64,000 nt of DNA, taken from Marilutibacter spongiae (GTDB taxonomy: Bacteria; Pseudomonadota; Gammaproteobacteria; Xanthomonadales; Xanthomonadaceae). Numbering within the stretch: the first letter of the stretch is position 1; the number at the start of each line of letters is the position of its first letter. Of this stretch, positions 34,381 through 41,619 are shown piece by piece. The notes beneath the pieces are model-generated. The model saw only the letters and a program-made list of their open reading frames with translations, did not search any database and was not told where the DNA came from. The translations under genes and the position numbers were made by a program. The stretch is taken from positions 1-64,000 of the forward strand of contig NZ_JACHTF010000001.1 in the NCBI RefSeq assembly GCF_014145325.1, read 5' to 3'.

Positions 34381-35334
34381 ATGACCACCGCCATCGTGAT
34401 GTTCGTCCTGGGCCTGGCCCTGCTTGCGCTCGGCGGCGACTCGATCGTCAAGGGCGCCTCCGGCCTCGCCCAGCGCCTGGGCCTGTCCCCGTTCGTGGCC
34501 GGCCTGCTGCTGGTCGCCTTCGGTACCTCGCTGCCCGAGCTCGCGGTCAACCTGCAGGCCGTGCTGGCCGGCGAACAGGCACTGGCGCTGGGCAATGCGA
34601 TCGGCAGCAATGTCGTCAACTTCGGCCTCACGCTGGGGGCGGCGGCGCTCGCGGCGCCGCTGCTGGTGCGCTGGCGCGCGCTGTCGCCGCTGCTGTTGCT
34701 CCTGCTGCTGGGCACCCTGCTGGTGATCGCCTTCAGCCTGGACGGCACCCTGGGCCGCGTGGAGGGCGCCGGCATGCTGGTTGCCTTCGTCGCGGTGGTC
34801 GCCTTCGCACTCGCGCGCACGCGGCAGGAGGCTGTCGAGGTACAGGACGCCATCGCCGCCTACGCGCGCACGCAGACCGTGCTGGGCCTGAACCTGGTCC
34901 GTTTCGCGATCGCCGCGGCGCTGCTCTACTTCGGCGCGCGGCTGGTCGTGCAGAACGCTGCGCCCATCGGCGCGGCGATGGGCATGACGCCCCTGTTGAC
35001 CGGCCTGTTGCCGGTGGCGATCGCGACCGCATTGCCGGAAATGGCCGCGGCGATCGCCGCGGCGCGGCGCGGGCAGGGCGACATGGTGGCCGGCCACGTG
35101 ATCGGTTCCAGCCTGTTCAACCTGCTGGTGGTGCTGGGGGCGATGGCGGCCTGGCAGCCGGTGCCGATGGCGGCCTCGTTCGTCCACTTCGAGTTGCCGG
35201 CGGCCCTGCTGTTCGCCCTGATGCTGGTGCCGATGCTTCGCGGCGACCTGCGCATCAGCCGGGCCGAGGGCGGCATCCTGCTGCTGGGACTGCTGGGCTG
35301 GGTCGCGATGGAACTGGTGGCGCTCTACGCCTGA
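34381..35334 (+). CDS. Calcium/sodium antiporter (CaCA family)
   Basis: 317 residues with about ten hydrophobic helices in two inverted halves. The alpha-1 repeat has VAFGTSLPELAVNLQA followed by LGNAIGSNVVNFGLTLG; the alpha-2 repeat has ATALPEMAAAIAAARRGQ and VIGSSLFNLLVVLGAM. The acidic P-E residues that coordinate Ca2+ are present in both. This is the bacterial YrbG-like K+-independent exchanger group. Its last 10 bases overlap, tail to tail, the end of the ATP-grasp ligase gene. It may use the sodium gradient maintained by the Mrp system nearby. Confidence 0.88.
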   Translation: MTTAIVMFVLGLALLALGGDSIVKGASGLAQRLGLSPFVAGLLLVAFGTSLPELAVNLQAVLAGEQALALGNAIGSNVVNFGLTLGAAALAAPLLVRWRALSPLLLLLLLGTLLVIAFSLDGTLGRVEGAGMLVAFVAVVAFALARTRQEAVEVQDAIAAYARTQTVLGLNLVRFAIAAALLYFGARLVVQNAAPIGAAMGMTPLLTGLLPVAIATALPEMAAAIAAARRGQGDMVAGHVIGSSLFNLLVVLGAMAAWQPVPMAASFVHFELPAALLFALMLVPMLRGDLRISRAEGGILLLGLLGWVAMELVALYA

Positions 35335-36311
35335 TCGGCGCCCGGGTCGGGGGCCGACGGCATCGGCTGGGCGAATGCGTTGCGCACGTAGGCGGCGCGT
35401 TCGCTGGCGCCCAGGGACGTGTCGGCGTCGCGATCGACGATCTCCAGGCGCTCGCGCAGGCCACGCCGGTTGGCGACCTGGATCGCCAGGCCCGGGCGTG
35501 CGTTGAGTTCCAGGATCAGCGGGCCGCGATCGCGGTCGATGACGATGTCGACGCCCAGGTAGCCCAGTCCGGTCAGCTCGAAACCACCGGCCGACAGCTC
35601 CAGGATGCGGTCCCAGCCGGAGATGGCGACGCCTTCCAGCGGTTCCATCGAATCGGGGTGGCGGTCGACCGGCTGTCCATGCCAGACGCCGTGCGTGGTG
35701 CGGCCGCTGGCGATGTCGATGCCGGTGCCCACCGCGCCCTGGTGCAGGTTGGCCTTGCCGCCCGAATTGCGGGTGGGCAGGCGCAGCATCGCCAGCACCG
35801 GGAAGCCGCGATGGACGATGACGCGGACATCGGGCACGCCCAGGTGCGAGATCGTGTTGAACACGGCGTCGGGCTTGACCCGGTACTCGATCATCGCGCG
35901 GTCCGGGCGACCGCCGAAGCTGTACATGCCCGAGAGGATGTTGCCCAGGTGGTAGACGATGTCCTCGCGCATCATGCGCGTGCCGTTGATCTTCAGGTAG
36001 CCGTCGCCGAGGCGCCCGGACACCACGACGATGCCGTCGCCGCCGGCGCCGCAGGCGGGCTTGATCACGAAGTCCTCGCGGCCTTCGAGCAGGCGCTCGA
36101 AGCCGCGTGCGTCGTGGTAGCTGGAGACCACGCCATAGAGCTCGGGCACGGCCAGCCCCGCATCCAGCGCCAACTGCTTGGTCAGCAGCTTGTCGTCGAC
36201 CCGCGGGTACAGGCGGCGCGGGTTGCGCCGGGCGATGTAGAGCGCGTTGCGCGCGTTCATGCTCAGCACGCCGGCGCGACGCAGTTCGCTGGGCAGCGCG
36301 AACCACCTCAT
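35325..36311 (-). CDS. Alpha-L-glutamate ligase-like (RimK-type ATP-grasp) protein, RloC-like
   Basis: 328 residues. ATP-grasp elements: DDKLLTKQLALDAGL, DFVIKPACGAGGDGIVVVSG (P-loop-like grasp lysine and Gly loop) and YLGVDIVIDRDRG with LILELNARPGLAIQ (Mg2+-binding Glu/Asn). It belongs to the subgroup related to RimK that adds amino acids, commonly glutamate, to peptides or proteins. It is the third gene of a retropepsin / 7TM / ATP-grasp operon, ATGA-coupled to the 7TM gene. In Pseudomonas syringae a similar set (rloABC) was linked to osmoadaptation. The acceptor substrate is unknown. Confidence 0.82.
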   Translation of the reverse strand: MRWFALPSELRRAGVLSMNARNALYIARRNPRRLYPRVDDKLLTKQLALDAGLAVPELYGVVSSYHDARGFERLLEGREDFVIKPACGAGGDGIVVVSGRLGDGYLKINGTRMMREDIVYHLGNILSGMYSFGGRPDRAMIEYRVKPDAVFNTISHLGVPDVRVIVHRGFPVLAMLRLPTRNSGGKANLHQGAVGTGIDIASGRTTHGVWHGQPVDRHPDSMEPLEGVAISGWDRILELSAGGFELTGLGYLGVDIVIDRDRGPLILELNARPGLAIQVANRRGLRERLEIVDRDADTSLGASERAAYVRNAFAQPMPSAPDPGADQA

Positions 36312-37837
36312 CGCGGCTTGCCTGCCGCCAGCGCGCGGAAGCGCAGCAGTTCGCTGAGCCGGTAGCCGGTGTAGCGCCCCATCATCAGGGTGATGGCGAG
36401 CACCAGCAGCAGCACTTCCGGGAACACGAACACGAAGTACTCCACGCGCTCGTTGTACATCGCCAGGTAGCAGGCGATCGCGACCACCAGGCTGCCGACC
36501 GCCTGGGTGATCGCATCGGCCGGGCCATGCTCTTCCCAGACGATGGAGATGCGCTCGATGGTCATCGCCATGATCACCATCGGGAACAGCGCGACCGACA
36601 GGCCGATGTCGAACTCGAGCCGGTAGGAGAGCATGCTGACGAACAGCATCAGCAGGATCACCACGATCACCACCACCGCCAGCCGCGGCACCAGCAGCAG
36701 TTTGAGGTGTTCCAGGTAGAAGCGGACCGCCAGGCCCATCGTCACGATCACCGAGAACAGCAGCACGCCGGAGGCCAGGTCGGTCTCGCGGAACGCCAGC
36801 GAGATCAGGACCGGCATGAAGGTGCCGAACGTGCGCACGCCGATGACGTTGCGCAGGATGACGATCAGGAGGATGCCGATCGGCACCAGCAACAGCGACG
36901 CGTACACGTTCTGCACGTGCACCGGCAGGGTCGACAGCGAGTAGCTCATGATGGGCGAATCGATCAGTTCGCCCTTGCGGCCGACCATGTCCAGTGCCGG
37001 CTCGAGCTTGCGGCTGGTGGAGAACTGCAGCTCGGCATGGCGGGCATTCTCGACCGAGAACAGCGGCGCGTCGCCATGCCACCACACCAGCAGGTCGGGC
37101 GGATAGCCGTGCGAGGCGTCGGCCGGGTTGATCGGGATCCAGCGCTCGCCGTTGTTGACCTCCAGCCAGGGCTCGGGCACCGGATCGCGCGTGCCCTCGG
37201 ACAGGCGCAGGCCCCAGACCATGCGCGCCGGGATGTGCGCGCCGGCGAGGATGTGGATCGCCGCGCGCGTCATGGCCTCGCGCGAGGCCGGCTGCGGGAG
37301 CAGCAACTGCACGTTCTCGTCGGGCGAGGGGTTGCCGAGCATCTTGACCAGCAGCGAGGAGAAGGTGGCGATGTCGGCGGACTTGCTGCGTACCTCGTCG
37401 AGGATCGCCTGCACCGCCTCGCCTTCCAGGCCATCGTATTCCGGCGTTTCCTCGAGCGCGGGGACGGCCTCGGGCTCGGTCTCGCGCGAGTGGCGCGCCA
37501 CCGTGGCGCGGTAGTACAGCGCCTGCTGCCCGGACGCGCGGCGGATGCTCCACAGCGCCAGGCGGTTGTCGCCGCGGGTTTCGGTCTGCACGCCGTAGCC
37601 GCGCGAGACGAAGTTCTCGTCCAGGACGATGAAGCCTTCCGGCTCGGCCGGGATCGCCAGTTCGGCCTTGATCGCGCTGTTCTCGGGCTCGAAGCCCAGC
37701 CGCGCCTCGATGACCCAGCTCTCGACCTGGTCGGAGGGGCTCAGCGGGTAGCCGAGCACGCGCGCCTTGTAGCCGATCAGGCCGATCGCGGTGATGGCCA
37801 GCAGTGCGGCGAGGATCCTCAGGTGCCAGCGTTTCAT
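36308..37837 (-). CDS. Inactive-transglutaminase / 7TM membrane protein, RloB-like
   Basis: 509 residues. One N-terminal transmembrane helix (about 7-24) is followed by a roughly 290-residue periplasmic region. That region contains a transglutaminase-like fold (AIHILAGAHIPARMVWGLRL, PWLEVNNGERWIPINPADAS) lacking the catalytic cysteine, hence inactive. Seven predicted C-terminal helices follow, from about 315, including LLLVPIGILLIVILRNVIG, VIVVILLMLFVSML and the last EVLLLVLAITLMMG. This matches the UUP1/7TM inactive transglutaminase fusion family. Both ends overlap neighbours by four bases, so the three genes are translated together. It probably forms a membrane platform for the ligase and protease. 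Confidence 0.85.
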   Translation of the reverse strand: MKRWHLRILAALLAITAIGLIGYKARVLGYPLSPSDQVESWVIEARLGFEPENSAIKAELAIPAEPEGFIVLDENFVSRGYGVQTETRGDNRLALWSIRRASGQQALYYRATVARHSRETEPEAVPALEETPEYDGLEGEAVQAILDEVRSKSADIATFSSLLVKMLGNPSPDENVQLLLPQPASREAMTRAAIHILAGAHIPARMVWGLRLSEGTRDPVPEPWLEVNNGERWIPINPADASHGYPPDLLVWWHGDAPLFSVENARHAELQFSTSRKLEPALDMVGRKGELIDSPIMSYSLSTLPVHVQNVYASLLLVPIGILLIVILRNVIGVRTFGTFMPVLISLAFRETDLASGVLLFSVIVTMGLAVRFYLEHLKLLLVPRLAVVVIVVILLMLFVSMLSYRLEFDIGLSVALFPMVIMAMTIERISIVWEEHGPADAITQAVGSLVVAIACYLAMYNERVEYFVFVFPEVLLLVLAITLMMGRYTGYRLSELLRFRALAAGKPR

Positions 37838-38400
37838 GCGCGCGCCGCCGTCCTGGCGTCACGGCCGTCGGCTTCGGGGTCGCGCGCGCCCTGGCGGTTG
37901 CAGGCGGGGCGCTGGATGAAGGTGTCGCCCGGATCGACCAGGATCACCCCTTCCATGTAGTTGCGGCCCACCAGCACCGGGTAGACGAACGAACTGCGGT
38001 CGACCAGGGTGAACTCTTCCTTGCGGTTGACGTGGCCGACGCACATGCGCATCTCGACCACCGGGCGACGCTGGGTCGAGCCGTCGTGGCGGCGGATGCG
38101 CACGTGGCGGACCAGGCGCGCCTCGAAGGTCTCCTCGACGTCGTGGTCCTCGTCGCGGACCACGAAGCGCACGTAGCGCTTGCCGTCCTTCTTGAATTCC
38201 TCGATGTCCTCGGCGGTGAGCGAGGACGTCGTCGCGCCGGTGTCCAGCTTGGCCTTCAGGCGAAGCGGTCCGCGGCCGACGTCGACCCATTCGATCCAGC
38301 CAAGGATGTCCTTGCGGGTCACGGTGTCTTCGGCCGCGGCCGTGGGCGATGTCGCCAGCAGGCAGGCGGCGCAGAGGCTCAACAGGGCTCGGTGGATCAT
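37834..38400 (-). CDS. Retropepsin-like aspartic peptidase, RloA-like
   Basis: 188 residues, exported (signal peptide about 1-23). The catalytic triplet is KLDTGATTSSL (Asp53-Thr-Gly), followed by the single-lobe beta-fold (VRFVVRDEDHDVEETFEARL, YPVLVGRNYMEG). It belongs to the family once called ATP-dependent zinc proteases but now viewed as retropepsin-like; a dimer would supply both catalytic aspartates. The C-terminus is basic and low-complexity. First gene of the rlo-like operon; ATG 38400 leads straight into the signal peptide. Confidence 0.82.
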   Translation of the reverse strand: MIHRALLSLCAACLLATSPTAAAEDTVTRKDILGWIEWVDVGRGPLRLKAKLDTGATTSSLTAEDIEEFKKDGKRYVRFVVRDEDHDVEETFEARLVRHVRIRRHDGSTQRRPVVEMRMCVGHVNRKEEFTLVDRSSFVYPVLVGRNYMEGVILVDPGDTFIQRPACNRQGARDPEADGRDARTAARA

Positions 38401-38551
38401 CGGCACTCCGTGCGGGATGGGTATGGCGGATCGAACAGGCAATGCTACTGCGCCGAGGGCAGGGTTTCGGCCCGGCACGGGGTGCAATCTACCCGAAATG
38501 TGCGCCCGGTCGGTGCCGGGACGGCGAAACTGCGGAGCCGGCCGCTCGCGC

Positions 38552-38893
38552 TCAGTCTTTCCCGTCGTCGGTCGCCGGCCCCGGCGCGCGCGGGCGCTGG
38601 CCGGGGTCGAGCTTGAGCGCCGCCAGCGACATCAGGTGCGCGCTGATCGGCGCGGTGATGAACAGGAACAGGGTGATCAGGACCTCGCGCAGGCCCAGGC
38701 CGTCCCCGGCCCAGGCGTGGTAGCCGATGGATCCCAGCAGGATGCAGCCCACGCCCAGGGTGGTCGCCTTGGTCGGCCCGTGCAGGCGCTTGAAGAAGTC
38801 CGACAGCTTGACCAGGCCGAAGGAGCCGACGAGCACGAAGCCGCTGCCGACCAGCAGCAGGACCGACAGCAGGATTTCCAGTGCCATGCTCAT
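38552..38893 (-). CDS. mnhG: Mrp-type Na+/H+ antiporter subunit G
   Basis: 113 residues, three transmembrane helices. LVGSGFVLVGSFGLVKLSDF and RLHGPTKATTLGVG are the MnhG/PhaG/MrpG signature, followed by LFLFITAPISAHLMSLAAL. It is the last gene of the seven-function Mrp operon and overlaps mnhF by ATGA. The subunit is essential for assembly in studied complexes, though its chemistry is unknown. Confidence 0.9.
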   Translation of the reverse strand: MSMALEILLSVLLLVGSGFVLVGSFGLVKLSDFFKRLHGPTKATTLGVGCILLGSIGYHAWAGDGLGLREVLITLFLFITAPISAHLMSLAALKLDPGQRPRAPGPATDDGKD

Positions 38894-39237
38894 TCGACGA
38901 TGTCCCGGCGCAACACGTACTTGCTGAGCATCACCGTGCCGACGAAGCCGAGCATGGCGATGACCAGGGCGGCCTCGAAGTAGACCACGCTGCGCAGCTG
39001 CATGCCGAAGAGGATCAGCGCGGCGATGGTGTTCACGTAGAGCGTGTCCAGGGCGAGGATGCGGTCGGGCACGCTGGGCCCGCGCAGCAGCCGGTAGAGG
39101 CTGAGCAGCAGCGCGATGCCGACCATGTACAACGACACCGAGACCGCCTTGTCCACCAGCGTGTCGCCGGGCAGCAGGGTGGCCGCCAGCGCCACCGGGG
39201 GCGGGCCCGCGAGGGCCGTGGCCGCGTCGAGGATCAT
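38890..39237 (-). CDS. mnhF: Mrp-type Na+/H+ antiporter subunit F
   Basis: 115 residues, three helices. RLLRGPSVPDRILALDTLYV is the MrpF/PhaF hallmark. The N-terminus (about 1-26) is longer than usual and hydrophobic. ATGA overlaps at both ends tie it to mnhE and mnhG. Confidence 0.9.
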   Translation of the reverse strand: MILDAATALAGPPPVALAATLLPGDTLVDKAVSVSLYMVGIALLLSLYRLLRGPSVPDRILALDTLYVNTIAALILFGMQLRSVVYFEAALVIAMLGFVGTVMLSKYVLRRDIVE

Positions 39238-39719
39238 GGGAAGATCTCCTTGAGCAGGGTCTCGTAGCGCGCCTTGATCTCGGCCACCTGCGCGCCGGGA
39301 TCCTTGAGATTGAAGCAGTGCACCAGCAGGTGGCGGCGGTCGCCGGCCAGCTCGGCCGACACCGTGCCCGGGGTCAGGGTGATGATGCTGGCCAGGGCGG
39401 TGATGCCGTGGATGTTGGTCAGCTCCAGCGGGACCCAGACGAAGCCCGGCGTCAGCGCGCGTTCCGGACCGAGGATGCGGCGCGCGACCTCGATGTTGGA
39501 CAGCAGCATGTCCCACAGGACCCGTCGGGTGAGCTGCAGGATCGCGATCGTGCGCCCGAAGTTCGCGCGCTCGGGCTCCAGCATGCCCGCCAGCCAGGGC
39601 AGCAGCAGGCCGAGGATGGCACCGATGGCGATCTGCCCGGGCGAGAAGTCCGCCACCAGCAGCAGCCACAGCACCAGCACCGCGACGCTCAGCGGGATGG
39701 AGGGCAGCAGGCGCTTCAT
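39234..39719 (-). CDS. mnhE: Mrp-type Na+/H+ antiporter subunit E
   Basis: 161 residues. Two N-terminal helices (SVAVLVLWLLLVADFSPGQI and GAILGLLLPWLAGM) precede a cytosolic domain with GFVWVPLELTNIHGITALAS and IITLTPGTVSAEL, the conserved MrpE motifs. The C-terminal helix EIKARYETLLKEIF ends the protein. Overlaps mnhD and mnhF by four bases. Confidence 0.9.
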   Translation of the reverse strand: MKRLLPSIPLSVAVLVLWLLLVADFSPGQIAIGAILGLLLPWLAGMLEPERANFGRTIAILQLTRRVLWDMLLSNIEVARRILGPERALTPGFVWVPLELTNIHGITALASIITLTPGTVSAELAGDRRHLLVHCFNLKDPGAQVAEIKARYETLLKEIFP

Positions 39720-41275
39720 GGCGACGGCTCCCGCAGCAGCGGACGCGTCGCGTGCGCCGCCTCCACGTAGTCCGCGGGCGCCTGCAGCTGGCGCGCGGCG
39801 GCTTCGGCGTAGGCCAGCACCGGTGCGGCCCATGCCGTCATGGCGATGCCGTAGGCCAGCAGCAGCACGGCGGCAGCGACATGGGCGCGGCCCGGGGGCG
39901 CCGGCACGGGCGTCGTGTCGGGCCAGGGCTGGGCGCGCCAGAAGACCTGGCTGGCGGTCCGCGCCAGTGCGACGACCGTCAGCAGGCCGGTCAGCAGGAT
40001 CACCGTCCAGACCCAGGCCATCGACGTGGCGGGCACGGCGTCGAGCAGCAGGGTCTTGCCGATGAAGCCCGACAGCGGCGGCATGCCGGAGACCGACACC
40101 GCCGCGGTGGCGAACAGCAGGCCGAGCAGGGCGTTGTGGCGCAGCGGCCCGTTGCGGTCCAGGGTGTCGCCGGCGCCGCCGCGCTGGCGCCGGACAAGGT
40201 CGGCGATGAGGAACAGGGCGGCGGCGACGAAGGTGCTGTGGACCAGGTAGTAGAGCCCGGCGGCGAGGGTGTCCGTGGTGCCCAGCGAGAAGGCGATGAA
40301 CAGCGTCGCCGCCGAGGCGATCACCAGGAACGCGACCAGCATCCGCAGCGAGGAGCTGGCCAGCACGCCGAGGGTCGCCAGCACCAGGGTGACGGCGCCG
40401 GCCGGGAGCAGCCAGGCCCAGGCCCAGTCGGCCAACATGGCCGCCGGCGTGCCCTCGGCGAGGCCGCCGAAGACCAGCGTGTACACCCGCAGCACCGCGT
40501 AGATGCCGACCTTGGTCATCACCGCGAACAGCGCGGCCACCGCGGCCGGCGCCCGTGCGTAGGCATTGGGCAGCCACAGGTACAGCGGCGCCAGCGCGGC
40601 CTTGGCGCAGAACACGACCAGCAGGATCCCGGACGCGGCGCGGATGAGCGACAGGTTGGCCGGATCGGCCTGGGCCGCGCGCTGGGCCATCTCGGCCATG
40701 TTGAGCGTGCCCAGCAGGCCGTAGAGCAGGCCCAGGGCGATCAGGAACAGCGTCGAGGCGGTGATGTTGAACACCACGTAGTGCAGTCCCGCCCGCATGC
40801 GCGGCCCGCGCCCGCCGCTGAGCAGCAGGCCGTAGGAGGCGATCAGCATTACCTCGAAGAACACGAACAGGTTGAACAGGTCGCCGGTGAGGAACGCGCC
40901 GTTGAGGCCCGCGAGCTGCAGTTGGAACAGCGCGTGGAAGTGGATCGCGCGACGGTCCCAGCCGCCGCAGGCGTGGAGCAGGCAGGCCGCGCCCAGCAGC
41001 GTGGTCGTGAGCACCATCAGGGCGTTGAGCCGGTCGACCATCAGGGCGATGCCAAGGCGCGCCGGCCAGTCGCCGAGCAGGTAGGCGGTGATGCGGCCCT
41101 CGTCGGCCACCGCGACCAGTGCGATCGAGATCGCCAGCAGGCAGGCCAGGCCCACCGCCGACAGCGCGCGCTGCACGACGATGCCGCGTCGCTCGGACAG
41201 CAGCATGACCGCCGCGAACAGCAGCGGCACCAGGATGGGCAGGACGGGCAGGTGGACGTGCAGGGCGTCGATCAC
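39716..41275 (-). CDS. mnhD: Mrp-type Na+/H+ antiporter subunit D
   Basis: 519 residues, about 14 helices; a complex-I NuoM/N-like proton-translocating subunit. TKVGIYAVLRVYTLVFGG contains the key lysine-bearing helix and LVHSTFVAAALFLIADLV the lateral-helix region. The start is GTG at 41275, overlapping the mnhC stop (GTGA). It pairs with MnhA as the two antiporter-like channels of the complex, which uses the proton motive force to expel Na+ and helps alkaline and salt tolerance. Confidence 0.92.
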   Translation of the reverse strand: MIDALHVHLPVLPILVPLLFAAVMLLSERRGIVVQRALSAVGLACLLAISIALVAVADEGRITAYLLGDWPARLGIALMVDRLNALMVLTTTLLGAACLLHACGGWDRRAIHFHALFQLQLAGLNGAFLTGDLFNLFVFFEVMLIASYGLLLSGGRGPRMRAGLHYVVFNITASTLFLIALGLLYGLLGTLNMAEMAQRAAQADPANLSLIRAASGILLVVFCAKAALAPLYLWLPNAYARAPAAVAALFAVMTKVGIYAVLRVYTLVFGGLAEGTPAAMLADWAWAWLLPAGAVTLVLATLGVLASSSLRMLVAFLVIASAATLFIAFSLGTTDTLAAGLYYLVHSTFVAAALFLIADLVRRQRGGAGDTLDRNGPLRHNALLGLLFATAAVSVSGMPPLSGFIGKTLLLDAVPATSMAWVWTVILLTGLLTVVALARTASQVFWRAQPWPDTTPVPAPPGRAHVAAAVLLLAYGIAMTAWAAPVLAYAEAAARQLQAPADYVEAAHATRPLLREPSP

Positions 41276-41619
41276 GGCATGCCCTCGTCGCCGGCGTCGA
41301 CGTGGTCGCTGCCGTTGTCGGCGCGGCTGCGCATCGCGATCACGATGGTCACCGCGGTCATCGCGAAGGCGATGACGATGGCGGTCAGCACCAGCGCCTG
41401 CGGCAGCGGGTCGGTGTAGTGCGCCAGGGTCGGGGCGACGCCGTCGCGCAGGACCGGCGGCTTGCCCACCACCAGCCGGCCGGCCGAGAAGATCAGCAGG
41501 TTGGTCGCGTACGACAGCAGGGTCAGGCCGAGGATCACGTCGAAGCTGCGCGCGCGCAGCATCAGGTAGACGCCTCCGGCGGTGAGCAGGCCGATCATGC
41601 TGGCCAGGGCGAACTCCAT
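41272..41619 (-). CDS. mnhC: Mrp-type Na+/H+ antiporter subunit C
   Basis: 115 residues, three helices; NuoK-like. ASMIGLLTAGGVYLMLRARS and GLTLLSYATNLLIFSAGRL with DPLPQALVLTAIVIAFAMTA are the MrpC/NuoK motifs. The C-terminus is a short acidic tail. It shares one base with the mnhA stop (TGATG) and four with mnhD. Confidence 0.92.
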   Translation of the reverse strand: MEFALASMIGLLTAGGVYLMLRARSFDVILGLTLLSYATNLLIFSAGRLVVGKPPVLRDGVAPTLAHYTDPLPQALVLTAIVIAFAMTAVTIVIAMRSRADNGSDHVDAGDEGMP

